Both the position numbers and the translations under genes were made by a program. From contig DATKMG010000159.1 of the NCBI GenBank assembly GCA_035541995.1, positions 1 through 6,934 of the forward strand: 6,934 bases of DNA, written 5' to 3'. The stretch is from DATKMG01 sp035541995. GTDB lineage: Bacteria > Acidobacteriota > Terriglobia > Versatilivoradales > Versatilivoraceae. Positions 1 through 6,754 of the stretch are shown here, piece after piece (the stretch's first letter is position 1; each line of letters begins with the position of its first letter). The notes below the pieces were generated by a model. That model did no database searches. It had not been told where the DNA came from and saw only the letters and a list, made by a program, of their open reading frames with translations.

Positions 1-2
1 TC

Positions 3-137
3 GTCGAGCATCACGGAGGGCGCATCTGGGTCGAATCCAAGCCGGGTAAAGGCTCGACGTTTTTCTTCACCATCCCCGTTAGGATGCCCTCAGTTGCGCA
101 AATGGGAATCGCCTCGAGCCACGAAGAAGGCTCCTAA
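3..137 (+). CDS. Sensor histidine kinase, C-terminal end only (5' truncated by window)
   Basis: The frame is open from the window edge and ends in TAA at 135-137, giving 44 residues. The segment GGRIWVESKPGKGSTFFFTI (residues 5-24 of the fragment) is the end of a GHKL/HATPase_c ATP-binding domain. GKGSTF is the G2-box type glycine motif that closes over the nucleotide, and the preceding HGGRIWVES strand is typical of two-component sensor kinases. After the domain there is only a short polar tail of about 19 residues, so no receiver or other domain is fused at the C terminus. Sensor input, dimerisation helix and phospho-acceptor histidine all lie upstream of the window, so the signal it detects and its response regulator cannot be stated. 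The next gene starts 116 nt downstream on the same strand. Co-transcription is possible but not shown. Confidence 0.9.
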   Translation, partial: VEHHGGRIWVESKPGKGSTFFFTIPVRMPSVAQMGIASSHEEGS

Positions 138-150
138 CGATGGCAAGTTG

Positions 151-164
151 GCCACAATTGTGGC
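151..164. promoter_or_regulatory. Perfect 14-bp palindrome between kinase and coiled-coil gene
   Basis: GCCACAATTGTGGC reads identically on both strands and lies in the 116-nt gap, about 90 nt before the coiled-coil gene start. It could be a dimeric regulator site, or as RNA a 5-bp stem with an AATT loop. TGGC at 141-144 can also pair with GCCA at 151-154, giving an alternative and mutually exclusive hairpin. There is no T-run after it, so it is a poor terminator. One palindrome of this length is not rare by chance in about 7 kb, so its role is only suggested by its intergenic position. Confidence 0.25.
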
Positions 165-253
165 TTGGGCGTAGTAAGGACGCTCAAATAGGTCAATAGA
201 CACGTGGCGGAGGCAAGACCGCCTTACAAATCAAACCTGAAAGGGAGAATCCA

Positions 254-901
254 ATGTCAAAGATTAAAGAAATCAGGGAAGCCATCGACACAAAATTGGA
301 CAGATGGGAGGCCAGCGCGACAGCGTTTGAGACGCAACTGCAACAGACCGAAGAGCAGGCACTGGCCAAGCTTGAAGTTCGCAAGAAAAAGTTGAACGAA
401 GCCTTGGATAAGTTCAAATCAGCAGTGGCTAAAGCGAAAGGGATCGCTGAGGACAAAAAAAAGGAGATAGAGGCACAGTTTGACGATCTGCAGGTCCAGT
501 TGGCTTTAGGCAAGGCCGAGGCTAGAGAAGCGTTCGAGGCCAGACGGAAGAAGATCGAACACTCGATTGCCACGTTGGAGGCCACGTTGGATAGGCATCT
601 GGACGCTGCCGGTAAGGCCCTTGATGACTCGCTTCATAAGGCAGTCGACAAATACATCGCAGCTGAGATTGAATACGAGGCAGTGGCCGAGGCACTGGAA
701 GCTCGGTTGTTTATGAAAAAGGTCGAGGCGAAGGCCCAGTTTGAGAATAAAAAGAAGGATCTCCTGGCGCAAATCAGTAAATTCAAAACCCAGCTCCAGG
801 GAAAAAGGAGTATGGCCAAGGACAAAGCGGCCGCCTTTGAAAAAGAACTGTCCGCTGGGATCTCCCAGATCAAGCAGGCGTTCAAGAAGCTCGCCGAGTG
901 A
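254..901 (+). CDS. Coiled-coil protein of unknown function, 215 aa
   Basis: This is an ATG-started gene with a good ribosome-binding site (AGGGAG at 242-247, 6 nt before the start) and a TGA stop. The protein is predicted to be almost wholly alpha-helical, very rich in Lys, Glu and Ala, and has no cysteine and only one tryptophan (W18). There is no signal peptide or membrane segment, so it is probably cytoplasmic. Three segments look related: about residues 34-54, 86-108 and 155-177. Each has an Ala/Glu-rich start, a basic KKK or RRKK cluster (44-46, 97-100, 166-168), then a hydrophobic heptad such as LDKFK or ISKFK. This suggests internal duplication of a helical unit. It resembles the loosely defined coiled-coil and stress-response proteins found in many bacteria, but coiled-coil composition makes such likeness weak. 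It lies between a sensor kinase and an efflux operon. I do not assign a function. Confidence 0.85.
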   Translation: MSKIKEIREAIDTKLDRWEASATAFETQLQQTEEQALAKLEVRKKKLNEALDKFKSAVAKAKGIAEDKKKEIEAQFDDLQVQLALGKAEAREAFEARRKKIEHSIATLEATLDRHLDAAGKALDDSLHKAVDKYIAAEIEYEAVAEALEARLFMKKVEAKAQFENKKKDLLAQISKFKTQLQGKRSMAKDKAAAFEKELSAGISQIKQAFKKLAE

Positions 902-1006
902 TCGGATCTTAGTATGTTCCAATGCTGTGGGTAATACTATTGCCCCGGGGATAACGTTTTCAGCTGAATAGGTCATCAGGTCACGGTTATCGTGTGAAAC
1001 GTATTG

Positions 1007-1014
1007 GGAGGAGA
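1007..1014 (+). promoter_or_regulatory. Ribosome-binding site of the adaptor gene; decides the start
   Basis: GGAGGAGA lies 4 nt before ATG 1019. An in-frame TTG at 1004 would place the start codon against this Shine-Dalgarno sequence and add five residues (MGGEN) before the signal peptide, so ATG 1019 is preferred. Confidence 0.8.
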
Positions 1015-1018
1015 GAAC

Positions 1019-2260
1019 ATGCTACACTTGAGAGTATCTGGAATCGGTTACGGATTCGTCGCCATCACGCACAGTGCGCTATTAGTTCTTGTATGTACCG
1101 CGTTCCTCTGGCTCTCCGCGTGTGGCAAGGAACAACAGGCGGCGATGCCGCCGCCTGTTGTGGAAATTGCGGAGGTTCTCCAGAAAGACGTCCCCATCGT
1201 ACGCGAGTGGGTTGGCACAACCGACGGCCTGGTGAATGCCACCATCCTGGCGCAGGTCACGGGATACCTGATCAGCCAGGATTACAAGGAGGGGGAGCCG
1301 GTCAAGAAGGGGAAGATGCTTTTCGAAATTGATCCCCGTCCCTTCGAGGCCGGCCTAGACCAAGCCAAAGGCAACCTTTCACGGATGGAGGCGCTCTATA
1401 TAAATGCCCATGCTAACTTCCTCCGCCATCAACCCCTTTTAGATTCGGGCGCGATAAGCAAGGAAACCTTTGATTCGTACCTCGCCGCCGACAAATCAGC
1501 CGAGGGGCAAGTGCTTGCGGCCAAGGCTGCGCTAGAGAAGGCCCAGCTCGACCTTGGCTTCACCAAAATCACGTCCCCCATCGATGGTGTGGCCGGCATT
1601 GCCAAGGCTCAGGTAGGTGACCTTGTTGGTCCTGCAGGTCAGAGCAGAGAGCTGACGACCGTTTCTACGATCGACCCGATCAAGGTGAAATTCTCTATCA
1701 GCGAACAGGATTATATCAACTGGATGAAACGACTACCGGTTACCAGCCCTGCTTCTGTTTTAGAACAAGCAGAAAAGATGCAGGCAGAACTGATATCGCA
1801 AGACGGGTCGGTCTATCCTCACAAAGGAAGATTCTACGCGATGGACCGGCAGGTGGACGTAAGGACAGGGACACTGGGGGTCCAGGCGCTCTTTCCGAAT
1901 CCGAACTACCTCCTCCGTCCCGGTCAGTTCGTAAGGGTCCGAGTTTTGATCGACACTAAAAAGGGGGCGCTGCTCGTACCCCAGCGGGCGGTGACCGAAC
2001 TCCAGGGTACGTTTGAGGTGGCCGTGGTGGACACCGGAAATAAGGTCGATATCCGGACTGTCAAGCTCGGAGAGCGTTATGGCTCCCTTTGGGAAATCGA
2101 AGAAGGTCTTAAACCTGGCGAACGCGTCCTAGCTGAAGGGGTCCAGAAGGTAAAGCAAGGAATGCTCGTGAATCCGAAGCCCTTTGCCCCCTCCTCTCCC
2201 GTGGCAGTTCCTAAAGCTACTACAAAGCCGGAACACCTGCCCGCGACAGAAGGGAGATAA
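1019..2260 (+). CDS. RND efflux periplasmic adaptor (membrane-fusion) lipoprotein, AcrA/MexA type
   Basis: The 413-residue protein links an inner-membrane RND pump to an outer-membrane channel. It has a signal peptide (about 1-34) ending in the lipobox LSAC, so Cys35 should be lipidated and anchor the protein in the periplasm. Domains in order: first half of the lipoyl/barrel-sandwich domain (about 64-112, including GEPVKKGKMLFEIDPRPFEA), alpha-hairpin (about 113-178), second lipoyl half (about 180-208, SPIDGVAG and GDLVGP), beta-barrel (about 213-300, ending YLLRPGQFVRV), membrane-proximal domain (about 305-385), and a Pro/Ala-rich tail. The hairpin tip carries R136, L140 and S147, which match in identity and spacing the Arg-Leu-Ser set that AcrA uses to dock TolC (R128, L132, S139). 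Length is normal for the family. The pump gene follows after 5 nt, so the two form an operon. The exported substrate cannot be read from the sequence. Confidence 0.95.
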   Translation: MLHLRVSGIGYGFVAITHSALLVLVCTAFLWLSACGKEQQAAMPPPVVEIAEVLQKDVPIVREWVGTTDGLVNATILAQVTGYLISQDYKEGEPVKKGKMLFEIDPRPFEAGLDQAKGNLSRMEALYINAHANFLRHQPLLDSGAISKETFDSYLAADKSAEGQVLAAKAALEKAQLDLGFTKITSPIDGVAGIAKAQVGDLVGPAGQSRELTTVSTIDPIKVKFSISEQDYINWMKRLPVTSPASVLEQAEKMQAELISQDGSVYPHKGRFYAMDRQVDVRTGTLGVQALFPNPNYLLRPGQFVRVRVLIDTKKGALLVPQRAVTELQGTFEVAVVDTGNKVDIRTVKLGERYGSLWEIEEGLKPGERVLAEGVQKVKQGMLVNPKPFAPSSPVAVPKATTKPEHLPATEGR

Positions 2261-2265
2261 CCGTC

Positions 2266-5200
2266 ATGTACCGGTTCTTTATCAGACGCCCTATCGTTGC
2301 AATAGTAATCGCTATCGTAATAGTAATCGTTGGTCTGGTCGCAATGGCGGGGCTCCCGGTGGCCCAGTATCCCAACATTATTCCGCCCGAAATCCTCCTG
2401 GAAGCGCATTATGTGGGCGCCGATGCCCTGACGGTCGAGCAGTCTGTTGCCACCCCGCTTGAACAGCGGATGAGCGGCGTAGACAACATGAACTACATGT
2501 ATTCCCTTAACGCCAACAACGGCGAGATGCAGCTGTATGTTAATTTCGACGTGAAGACCGACCCCAACACAGACCAGATACTAGCCCAACAGAGAGAGTC
2601 CCAGGCAGAGAGCCAGTTCCCGGCCGAGGTGAGAGCCTTCGGGGTAACGGTCCAAAAGTCGCTTACCACGCCGCTCATTATCTTTACACTCTATTCGCCT
2701 GAAGGAAGCCATGATGAGACTTTCCTTGCGAATTATGCCTACATTAACATTGTCGACCAATTGACTCGGGTAAAAGGCATCTCCAGGGTGACAGTCTTCG
2801 GCGCAGGGCAGTACGCCATGCGCTGTTGGGTCCGCCCGGATCGGTTGGCCAAGCTCAATATTACTGTCCCCGAGATCGTAGACGCTATACAGAAACAGAA
2901 TACGGTAAACCCGTCGGGACAGGTTGCGGGAGAGCCGTGTCCTCCCGGACAGGAGTTCACCTTTACGATCCGGGCCCAGGGACGACTGCTAACCCCTGAA
3001 GAGTTCGGCGCGATCGTGGTTCGCGCCAATCCTGACGGTTCCCTCGTGCGACTGAGGGATGTTGCCCGCCTCGAACTGGGAGCCCAAACCTACAACATTC
3101 AGGGACGTTTCAAAGGCAAGCCGACTGCAGTCTTGGCGCTCTTTCAACTTCCGGGCTCGAACGCCCTGGAAGCGGCGACTGGCGCCAAGAAGGTGATGGC
3201 CAAAATCAAGGACTCCTTTCCGGCTGACCTCGATTATGAACTCGCATTGGACACGACGCTTTCCGTCACCGAAGGGATAAAAGAGATTGTCGAGACCTTA
3301 TTCATTTCCATCTTCCTCGTCATCATCGTCGTGTTCGTCTTCCTCCAAGGGTGGCGGGCCACACTTATTCCCATTATAGCTGTGCCGGTGTCGCTCATCG
3401 GCACCTTCGCTTTTTTCCCCGTACTGGATTTCTCGATAAATCCGATTGCCCTCATGGGATTGGTAGTTGCAATAGGGCTGGTAGTTGACGACGCCATTGT
3501 CGTCGTAGAGGCAGTGCAACACCATATAGAGAACGGAATGACGCCTAAAGAAGCGGCCCTTAGGGCCATGGAGGAGGTTGCGAGCCCTGTTATAGCCGTC
3601 GCACTCGTCCTGGCAGCCGTGTTTCTCCCGACGGTATTCATCCCTGGCATTACCGGCAGGCTGTACACCCAATTTGCCGTCACTATTGCGATCTCGGTGC
3701 TTCTTTCCGCTTTCAACGCTTTGACTTTGAGCCCTGCGCTTTGTTCAATCTTTCTTCAGCCGAAAAAGGAGGCGAGGGGCCCGCTACATCGGTTTTTTAA
3801 CGCGTTTAACAAGATGCTCGGCCGTGGAACCGAGGGTTATGTTAGCGTGTCGAGGGGCCTTATCCGAAAGGCGGTTATTGGATTTGTCATTCTCGCTATC
3901 ATGAGCATCGGGATCGTTTTCCTCGGTAAGAAGCTCCCGGGCGGGTTTCTGCCGGAAGAGGACCTGGGCTACATATTCGCCGTTATTCAACTGCCTAATG
4001 CTGCCTCGCTTGAACGTACCTCGGAAGCAGGCAAGCAGGTAGAACAGATCATCATGAACACTCCCGGCGTGGAAAACTGCACTACAATTATCGGCTTCAA
4101 TCTCTTAAGCCTTATACAAAACACCTACAGCGGCTTTTTCTTCATTAAACTCAAGGACTGGTCCGAGAGGCAGCGTGCCGAAGAGAAGGCGCCGGCCATC
4201 ATCGCCAGCCTCAACCGCCAACTCAGCCAACTGCCGCAGGGAATTGCATTGGCCTTTCCCCCGCCGGCAATCCAGGGAATTGGTACTGCGGGAGGGATAA
4301 CCTTTATTCTCGAAGACCGTGCGGGCAGAGACATCGGGTTCCTGGCGGACAACACCCGGAAATTCATGGCAGCGGCACAGAAGCGGCCTGAACTCGCGCA
4401 GGTATTTACAACCCTCCTGCCGGACGTACCACAGTATTTTGTTGATGTGGACCGCGACAAAGTCTTGAGCCAGGGCGTGGATCTGGGGCAGGTGTATGGC
4501 ACGCTGCAGGCGTTTATGGGCGGGCTGTTCGTAAATTATTTCAACCGCTTCGGCAGACAATGGCAGGTGTATGTAGAGGCCGAAGGGGATTACCGTACAG
4601 ACGTCAGTTACTTGAACCAATTCTATGTAAGGAACTCTACGGGCGACCCGGTTCCGCTATCAGCAGTGACCCGAACGGAGTGGCGCTCGGGTCCCGAGTT
4701 CACCATGCGCTATAACCTCTACCGTTCAGCGCAGATAAATGCGATGGCTGCGCCGGGATACAGCACGCAGCAGGTGATGAATGCCCTGGAGGAAGTTTTT
4801 AGAGAAACCATGCCTTCAGACATGGGCTTCGATTATATGGGCATGTCCTTCCAAGAGCAACAGGCACAGCAAGGCATCTCGCCCGCTGCCATATCTGCGC
4901 TCTCACTACTGTTCGTCTTTCTCATACTCGCCGCGCTTTATGAGAGTTGGTCGCTGCCATTCAGTGTTCTGCTCAGCACACCCATTGCCGTGTTCGGAGC
5001 GTTTGTGGCGCTTCTGGGGCGCGAAATGGTTTTCAACATTTACGGTCAGATCGCGTTGATTGTCCTCATAGGACTGGCCGCCAAGAACGCGATACTTATC
5101 GTGGAATTTGCAAAAAGCGAGTACGAAGGGGGCAAAGATCTGATGGACGCGGCGCTTTCAGGAGCGCGGGTCAGGCTACGCCCGATCCTGATGACCTCCT

Positions 5201-5400
5201 TCGCGTTCATTCTCGGCTGTGTTCCACTGGCTGTTGCCAGCGGAGCTGGGGCCCTGGCGCGGCAAGTGATGGGCTCGGCCGTGATTGGTGGCATGCTCGC
5301 GGCAACCGGGATCGCCATCTTCCTCATCCCGATGATGTTTTATGTCATAGAAAAGATCAGCAAAGCTAGAGGGGGGCGCGAGTCGGAAGGGAAACCATAA
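2266..5400 (+). CDS. RND-family multidrug/hydrophobe efflux pump, AcrB type (HAE-1), full length
   Basis: This 1044-residue proton-driven inner-membrane transporter is close in length to E. coli AcrB (1049). RBS AGGGAG (2251-2256) overlaps the end of the adaptor gene. TM1 is near residues 9-29, a large periplasmic porter loop follows, then TM2-6 (about 340-494), TM7 (about 536-555), the second porter loop, and TM8-12 (about 875-1030). The proton relay is complete: D408 and D409 in TM4 (LVVDDAIVVVE), K940 and N941 in TM10 (GLAAKNAILIVEFAK), R970, and T977 in RPILMTS, matching AcrB D407/D408/K940/R971/T978. Other family signatures include LPVAQYPNI near the N terminus, FGAGQYAMR, GFLPEEDLGY and ALYESWSLPFS. 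The substrate-binding pocket differs from AcrB: the switch loop (about 610-618) reads GFNLLSLIQ instead of a glycine-rich loop, and the residue aligned with AcrB F136 is Leu. It acts as a trimer with the adjacent adaptor and an outer-membrane channel. The substrate is unknown. Confidence 0.97.
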   Translation: MYRFFIRRPIVAIVIAIVIVIVGLVAMAGLPVAQYPNIIPPEILLEAHYVGADALTVEQSVATPLEQRMSGVDNMNYMYSLNANNGEMQLYVNFDVKTDPNTDQILAQQRESQAESQFPAEVRAFGVTVQKSLTTPLIIFTLYSPEGSHDETFLANYAYINIVDQLTRVKGISRVTVFGAGQYAMRCWVRPDRLAKLNITVPEIVDAIQKQNTVNPSGQVAGEPCPPGQEFTFTIRAQGRLLTPEEFGAIVVRANPDGSLVRLRDVARLELGAQTYNIQGRFKGKPTAVLALFQLPGSNALEAATGAKKVMAKIKDSFPADLDYELALDTTLSVTEGIKEIVETLFISIFLVIIVVFVFLQGWRATLIPIIAVPVSLIGTFAFFPVLDFSINPIALMGLVVAIGLVVDDAIVVVEAVQHHIENGMTPKEAALRAMEEVASPVIAVALVLAAVFLPTVFIPGITGRLYTQFAVTIAISVLLSAFNALTLSPALCSIFLQPKKEARGPLHRFFNAFNKMLGRGTEGYVSVSRGLIRKAVIGFVILAIMSIGIVFLGKKLPGGFLPEEDLGYIFAVIQLPNAASLERTSEAGKQVEQIIMNTPGVENCTTIIGFNLLSLIQNTYSGFFFIKLKDWSERQRAEEKAPAIIASLNRQLSQLPQGIALAFPPPAIQGIGTAGGITFILEDRAGRDIGFLADNTRKFMAAAQKRPELAQVFTTLLPDVPQYFVDVDRDKVLSQGVDLGQVYGTLQAFMGGLFVNYFNRFGRQWQVYVEAEGDYRTDVSYLNQFYVRNSTGDPVPLSAVTRTEWRSGPEFTMRYNLYRSAQINAMAAPGYSTQQVMNALEEVFRETMPSDMGFDYMGMSFQEQQAQQGISPAAISALSLLFVFLILAALYESWSLPFSVLLSTPIAVFGAFVALLGREMVFNIYGQIALIVLIGLAAKNAILIVEFAKSEYEGGKDLMDAALSGARVRLRPILMTSFAFILGCVPLAVASGAGALARQVMGSAVIGGMLAATGIAIFLIPMMFYVIEKISKARGGRESEGKP

Positions 5401-5427
5401 GGCAGCAAACCAGTACAGGATAAAGGA
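5401..5427 (+). repeat. 27-bp direct repeat, copy 1
   Basis: This copy begins at the first base after the pump stop codon. It matches copy 2 (6511-6537) at 26 of 27 positions, the only difference being G5405 versus T6515. The last 22 bp (5406-5427) are identical, running from CAAACCAG to ATAAAGGA. The AAAGGAG-like end resembles a ribosome-binding site, but no start codon lies at a suitable distance. The two copies bracket the LolA-like gene. Confidence 0.9.
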
Positions 5428-5621
5428 GCAGGACCGCCGAATAATTCCAGATGATTTGGACAATATCGCGGACAGGAGTAGCAACATGCCCGCAGAAATT
5501 GATTCGCTCGCAATAATGACTATCAGAACGTTGTGAGTCACAGAATCGAAGTCAATAGTTTTTTGGCTCTAGATTAGCGGTGATAGCGCAGAATGCACAC
5601 CGTTGGCACGGAGGTAGTGAG
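5428..5621. other. Gene-poor spacer between pump and LolA-like gene
   Basis: Together with repeat copy 1 this makes a 221-nt gap. No ORF of normal size is present. The most gene-like item is a 16-codon ORF at 5486-5536 (MPAEIDSLAI...) with AGGAG at 5474-5478, 7 nt before its ATG. It could be a leader peptide, a remnant of a lost gene or chance. A weak sigma70-like pair lies at 5531-5536 (TTGTGA) and 5554-5559 (AATAGT), with 17-nt spacing. Each hexamer matches 4 of 6 consensus bases. This could start a separate transcript for the LolA-like gene, but such pairs occur often by chance. Confidence 0.4.
5610..5614 (+). promoter_or_regulatory. Ribosome-binding site of the LolA-like gene; decides the start
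   Basis: GGAGG lies 7 nt before ATG 5622. The frame is open further upstream to a GTG at 5580 and has a second ATG at 5652, but neither has a comparable Shine-Dalgarno sequence, so 5622 is chosen. Confidence 0.75.
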
Positions 5622-6461
5622 ATGCTGGTTAAAGACTGGATGATCCACATTATGGCTCGTCCGCGCCGACTAGGCGAGCTAAAATGGATTTCACTTATCT
5701 TAATAACCTCTTTTCTCGCTGTTCTGGCAACTAATGTCCACGCGATGACCGCGCAGGAGATCCTTGAGCAGGTCGACAAGCAAAGCTTCAGTGACAACTT
5801 TCGCGTGTCCCTTACTTTTAAAGCTTTCAAAGGAAACAAGGTTATTTCGAGTCGTGCTCTGTGGCTGATGGCCAAGGTGCAAGAGGGTAAGGGGAGCTAC
5901 TTCCTAGATTTCTACGAACCTAAAGAATCCAATGGGTTGAGATACCTGTTCTTGGAACAGGCCGGACAGGAGCCCTCTGCATACATGTATCTTCCTGGAA
6001 CGTACAAGACAATGCCTGTGGCAGCGGATGACCCTTCCGTGGATGTAGGCGGCACCGGAATCACCACAGAAGACTTGCAGCGTTTTCTTGGCAAGGCGGA
6101 AGCAGAGAAGGCGGTACTAAGAGAAGAACCGCTCGACGGCCGCGAATGTTACGTCATCAAGATACCCATTTCGCAAACCAAAGGGGAGCGGCTGCAGTGG
6201 GTCTCGAAGGATAATTTCTTGATGTTGAAGAGCCAGCATCTGGATGGACAAGGCAACATCCTCCGAACATTTATGGTTACCAAATTCTTCAAGACCCTAC
6301 AGGGCAAGGAATTTCCCTGGGAAGAGGAAATAACGGTCCCCGCAAAGGGAGTTCGCATAACTGTCAGGCAGGATAGTGCAGTCTTCGGGATCGAGATTCC
6401 CGACGAGGTCACAGATCCTCAGAAATTTGGAACGTTTCGGTGGAAAGGTTGGACACACTAA
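5622..6461 (+). CDS. Secreted LolA-like protein (outer membrane lipoprotein-sorting family)
   Basis: The 279-residue protein has a long N-terminal region with basic residues (RPRR, 13-16), a hydrophobic core (about 22-37) and a signal-peptidase I type site VHA (39-41) before MTAQEIL, so the mature protein should be periplasmic. The mature part matches the LolA-like family often annotated as outer membrane lipoprotein-sorting protein. It starts with a helix (TAQEILEQVD), followed by strands including YFLDFYEPKESNGLRYLFLE (93-112), YMYLPGTYKTM (121-131), the GTGITTEDL segment (144-152) at the place where relatives have GSDFxxEDL, and WVSKDN (193-198) near the end of the half-barrel. By family, it would hold a lipid or lipoprotein in a hydrophobic cavity. 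It is not the housekeeping LolA. Relatives are often encoded beside RND/MMPL exporters, which fits its position after the pump. It is bracketed by the two 27-bp repeats. Confidence 0.82.
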   Translation: MLVKDWMIHIMARPRRLGELKWISLILITSFLAVLATNVHAMTAQEILEQVDKQSFSDNFRVSLTFKAFKGNKVISSRALWLMAKVQEGKGSYFLDFYEPKESNGLRYLFLEQAGQEPSAYMYLPGTYKTMPVAADDPSVDVGGTGITTEDLQRFLGKAEAEKAVLREEPLDGRECYVIKIPISQTKGERLQWVSKDNFLMLKSQHLDGQGNILRTFMVTKFFKTLQGKEFPWEEEITVPAKGVRITVRQDSAVFGIEIPDEVTDPQKFGTFRWKGWTH

Positions 6462-6478
6462 CGGCCATCGATTCCGAC

Positions 6479-6497
6479 AGGCGCTTTTTGAGCGCCT
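6479..6497 (+). terminator. Hairpin after the LolA-like gene; possible terminator without a U-tract
   Basis: AGGCGCT (6479-6485) and AGCGCCT (6491-6497) form a perfect 7-bp, GC-rich stem with a TTTTG loop, starting 17 nt after the stop codon. The position suits a terminator or a 3'-end stabiliser. However, the following bases (AATTCTATG) are not a T-run on either strand, so intrinsic termination would be weak. Confidence 0.4.
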
Positions 6498-6510
6498 AAT
6501 TCTATGAACG

Positions 6511-6537
6511 GGCATCAAACCAGTACAGGATAAAGGA
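6511..6537 (+). repeat. 27-bp direct repeat, copy 2
   Basis: This is the second copy of the repeat at 5401-5427, in the same orientation and 1110 bp downstream, with one mismatch. It starts 49 nt after the LolA-like stop and 13 nt after the hairpin. Sequence beyond base 6537 no longer aligns convincingly with that after copy 1. Confidence 0.9.
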
Positions 6538-6754
6538 ATACGGAATTACATTCGTGGCGAACAATCGACGCGTGGTGTACGGCATTATTCTCACTTCCAC
6601 ACCCGTCGTGGCCAGCTGAAGTGTTGGATCACAACGGGAACTGGCAAATCTTAGTCATGGCATTCAGGGGGGGCCTGATGCGCGGATTACCTTAGGCCGA
6701 ACTGTTCATAATCGACCGGAATTGTTTTCCTGGAATAGAAGAAGATGGCCCACC
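6538..6754. other. Intergenic spacer before the 3' partial gene
   Basis: All forward frames are closed by frequent stops and no ORF has a convincing ribosome-binding site. A nested inverted repeat is visible: GCCAG 6611-6615 with CTGGC 6641-6645, enclosing GTTG 6623-6626 with CAAC 6632-6635. The stems are short and may be chance. A run of seven G occurs at 6667-6673. With the stretch from 6462 the whole non-coding gap is 293 nt. Confidence 0.5.

Noticed and set aside
909..937. Possible sigma70 promoter before the adaptor gene (TTAGTA, 17 nt, TAATAC)
   Set aside because: Each hexamer matches only about 3 of 6 consensus bases, which is no better than chance.
506..976. 156-codon ORF on the minus strand opposite the coiled-coil gene
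   Set aside because: It runs antisense to a gene with a clear ribosome-binding site and a strong helical protein pattern. It has no family likeness and is explained as a shadow frame.
982..994. CACG...CGTG inverted repeat just before the adaptor ribosome-binding site
   Set aside because: The arms are only 4 bp. It could be an operator half-site pair, but nothing supports it.
3234..3716. 160-codon ORF on the minus strand inside the pump gene
   Set aside because: It lies opposite conserved transmembrane segments TM2-TM6 of the pump. Its low-complexity Thr/Ser/Met composition is the expected antisense image of hydrophobic codons.
4105..4620. 171-codon ORF on the minus strand inside the pump gene
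   Set aside because: It is antisense to the second porter loop of the pump, with no recognisable domain and no plausible start context.
5605..5627. Sigma54-like element starting TGGCACG
   Set aside because: The first half matches the -24 element, but no TTGC-type -12 element follows at the required spacing, and the site overlaps the ribosome-binding site and start codon.
5401..6537. Reading the two direct repeats as the start of a CRISPR array or as transposon ends
   Set aside because: There are only two copies, 1110 bp apart, with a gene between them. They are direct rather than inverted, there is no transposase, and 27 bp is too long for a usual target-site duplication.
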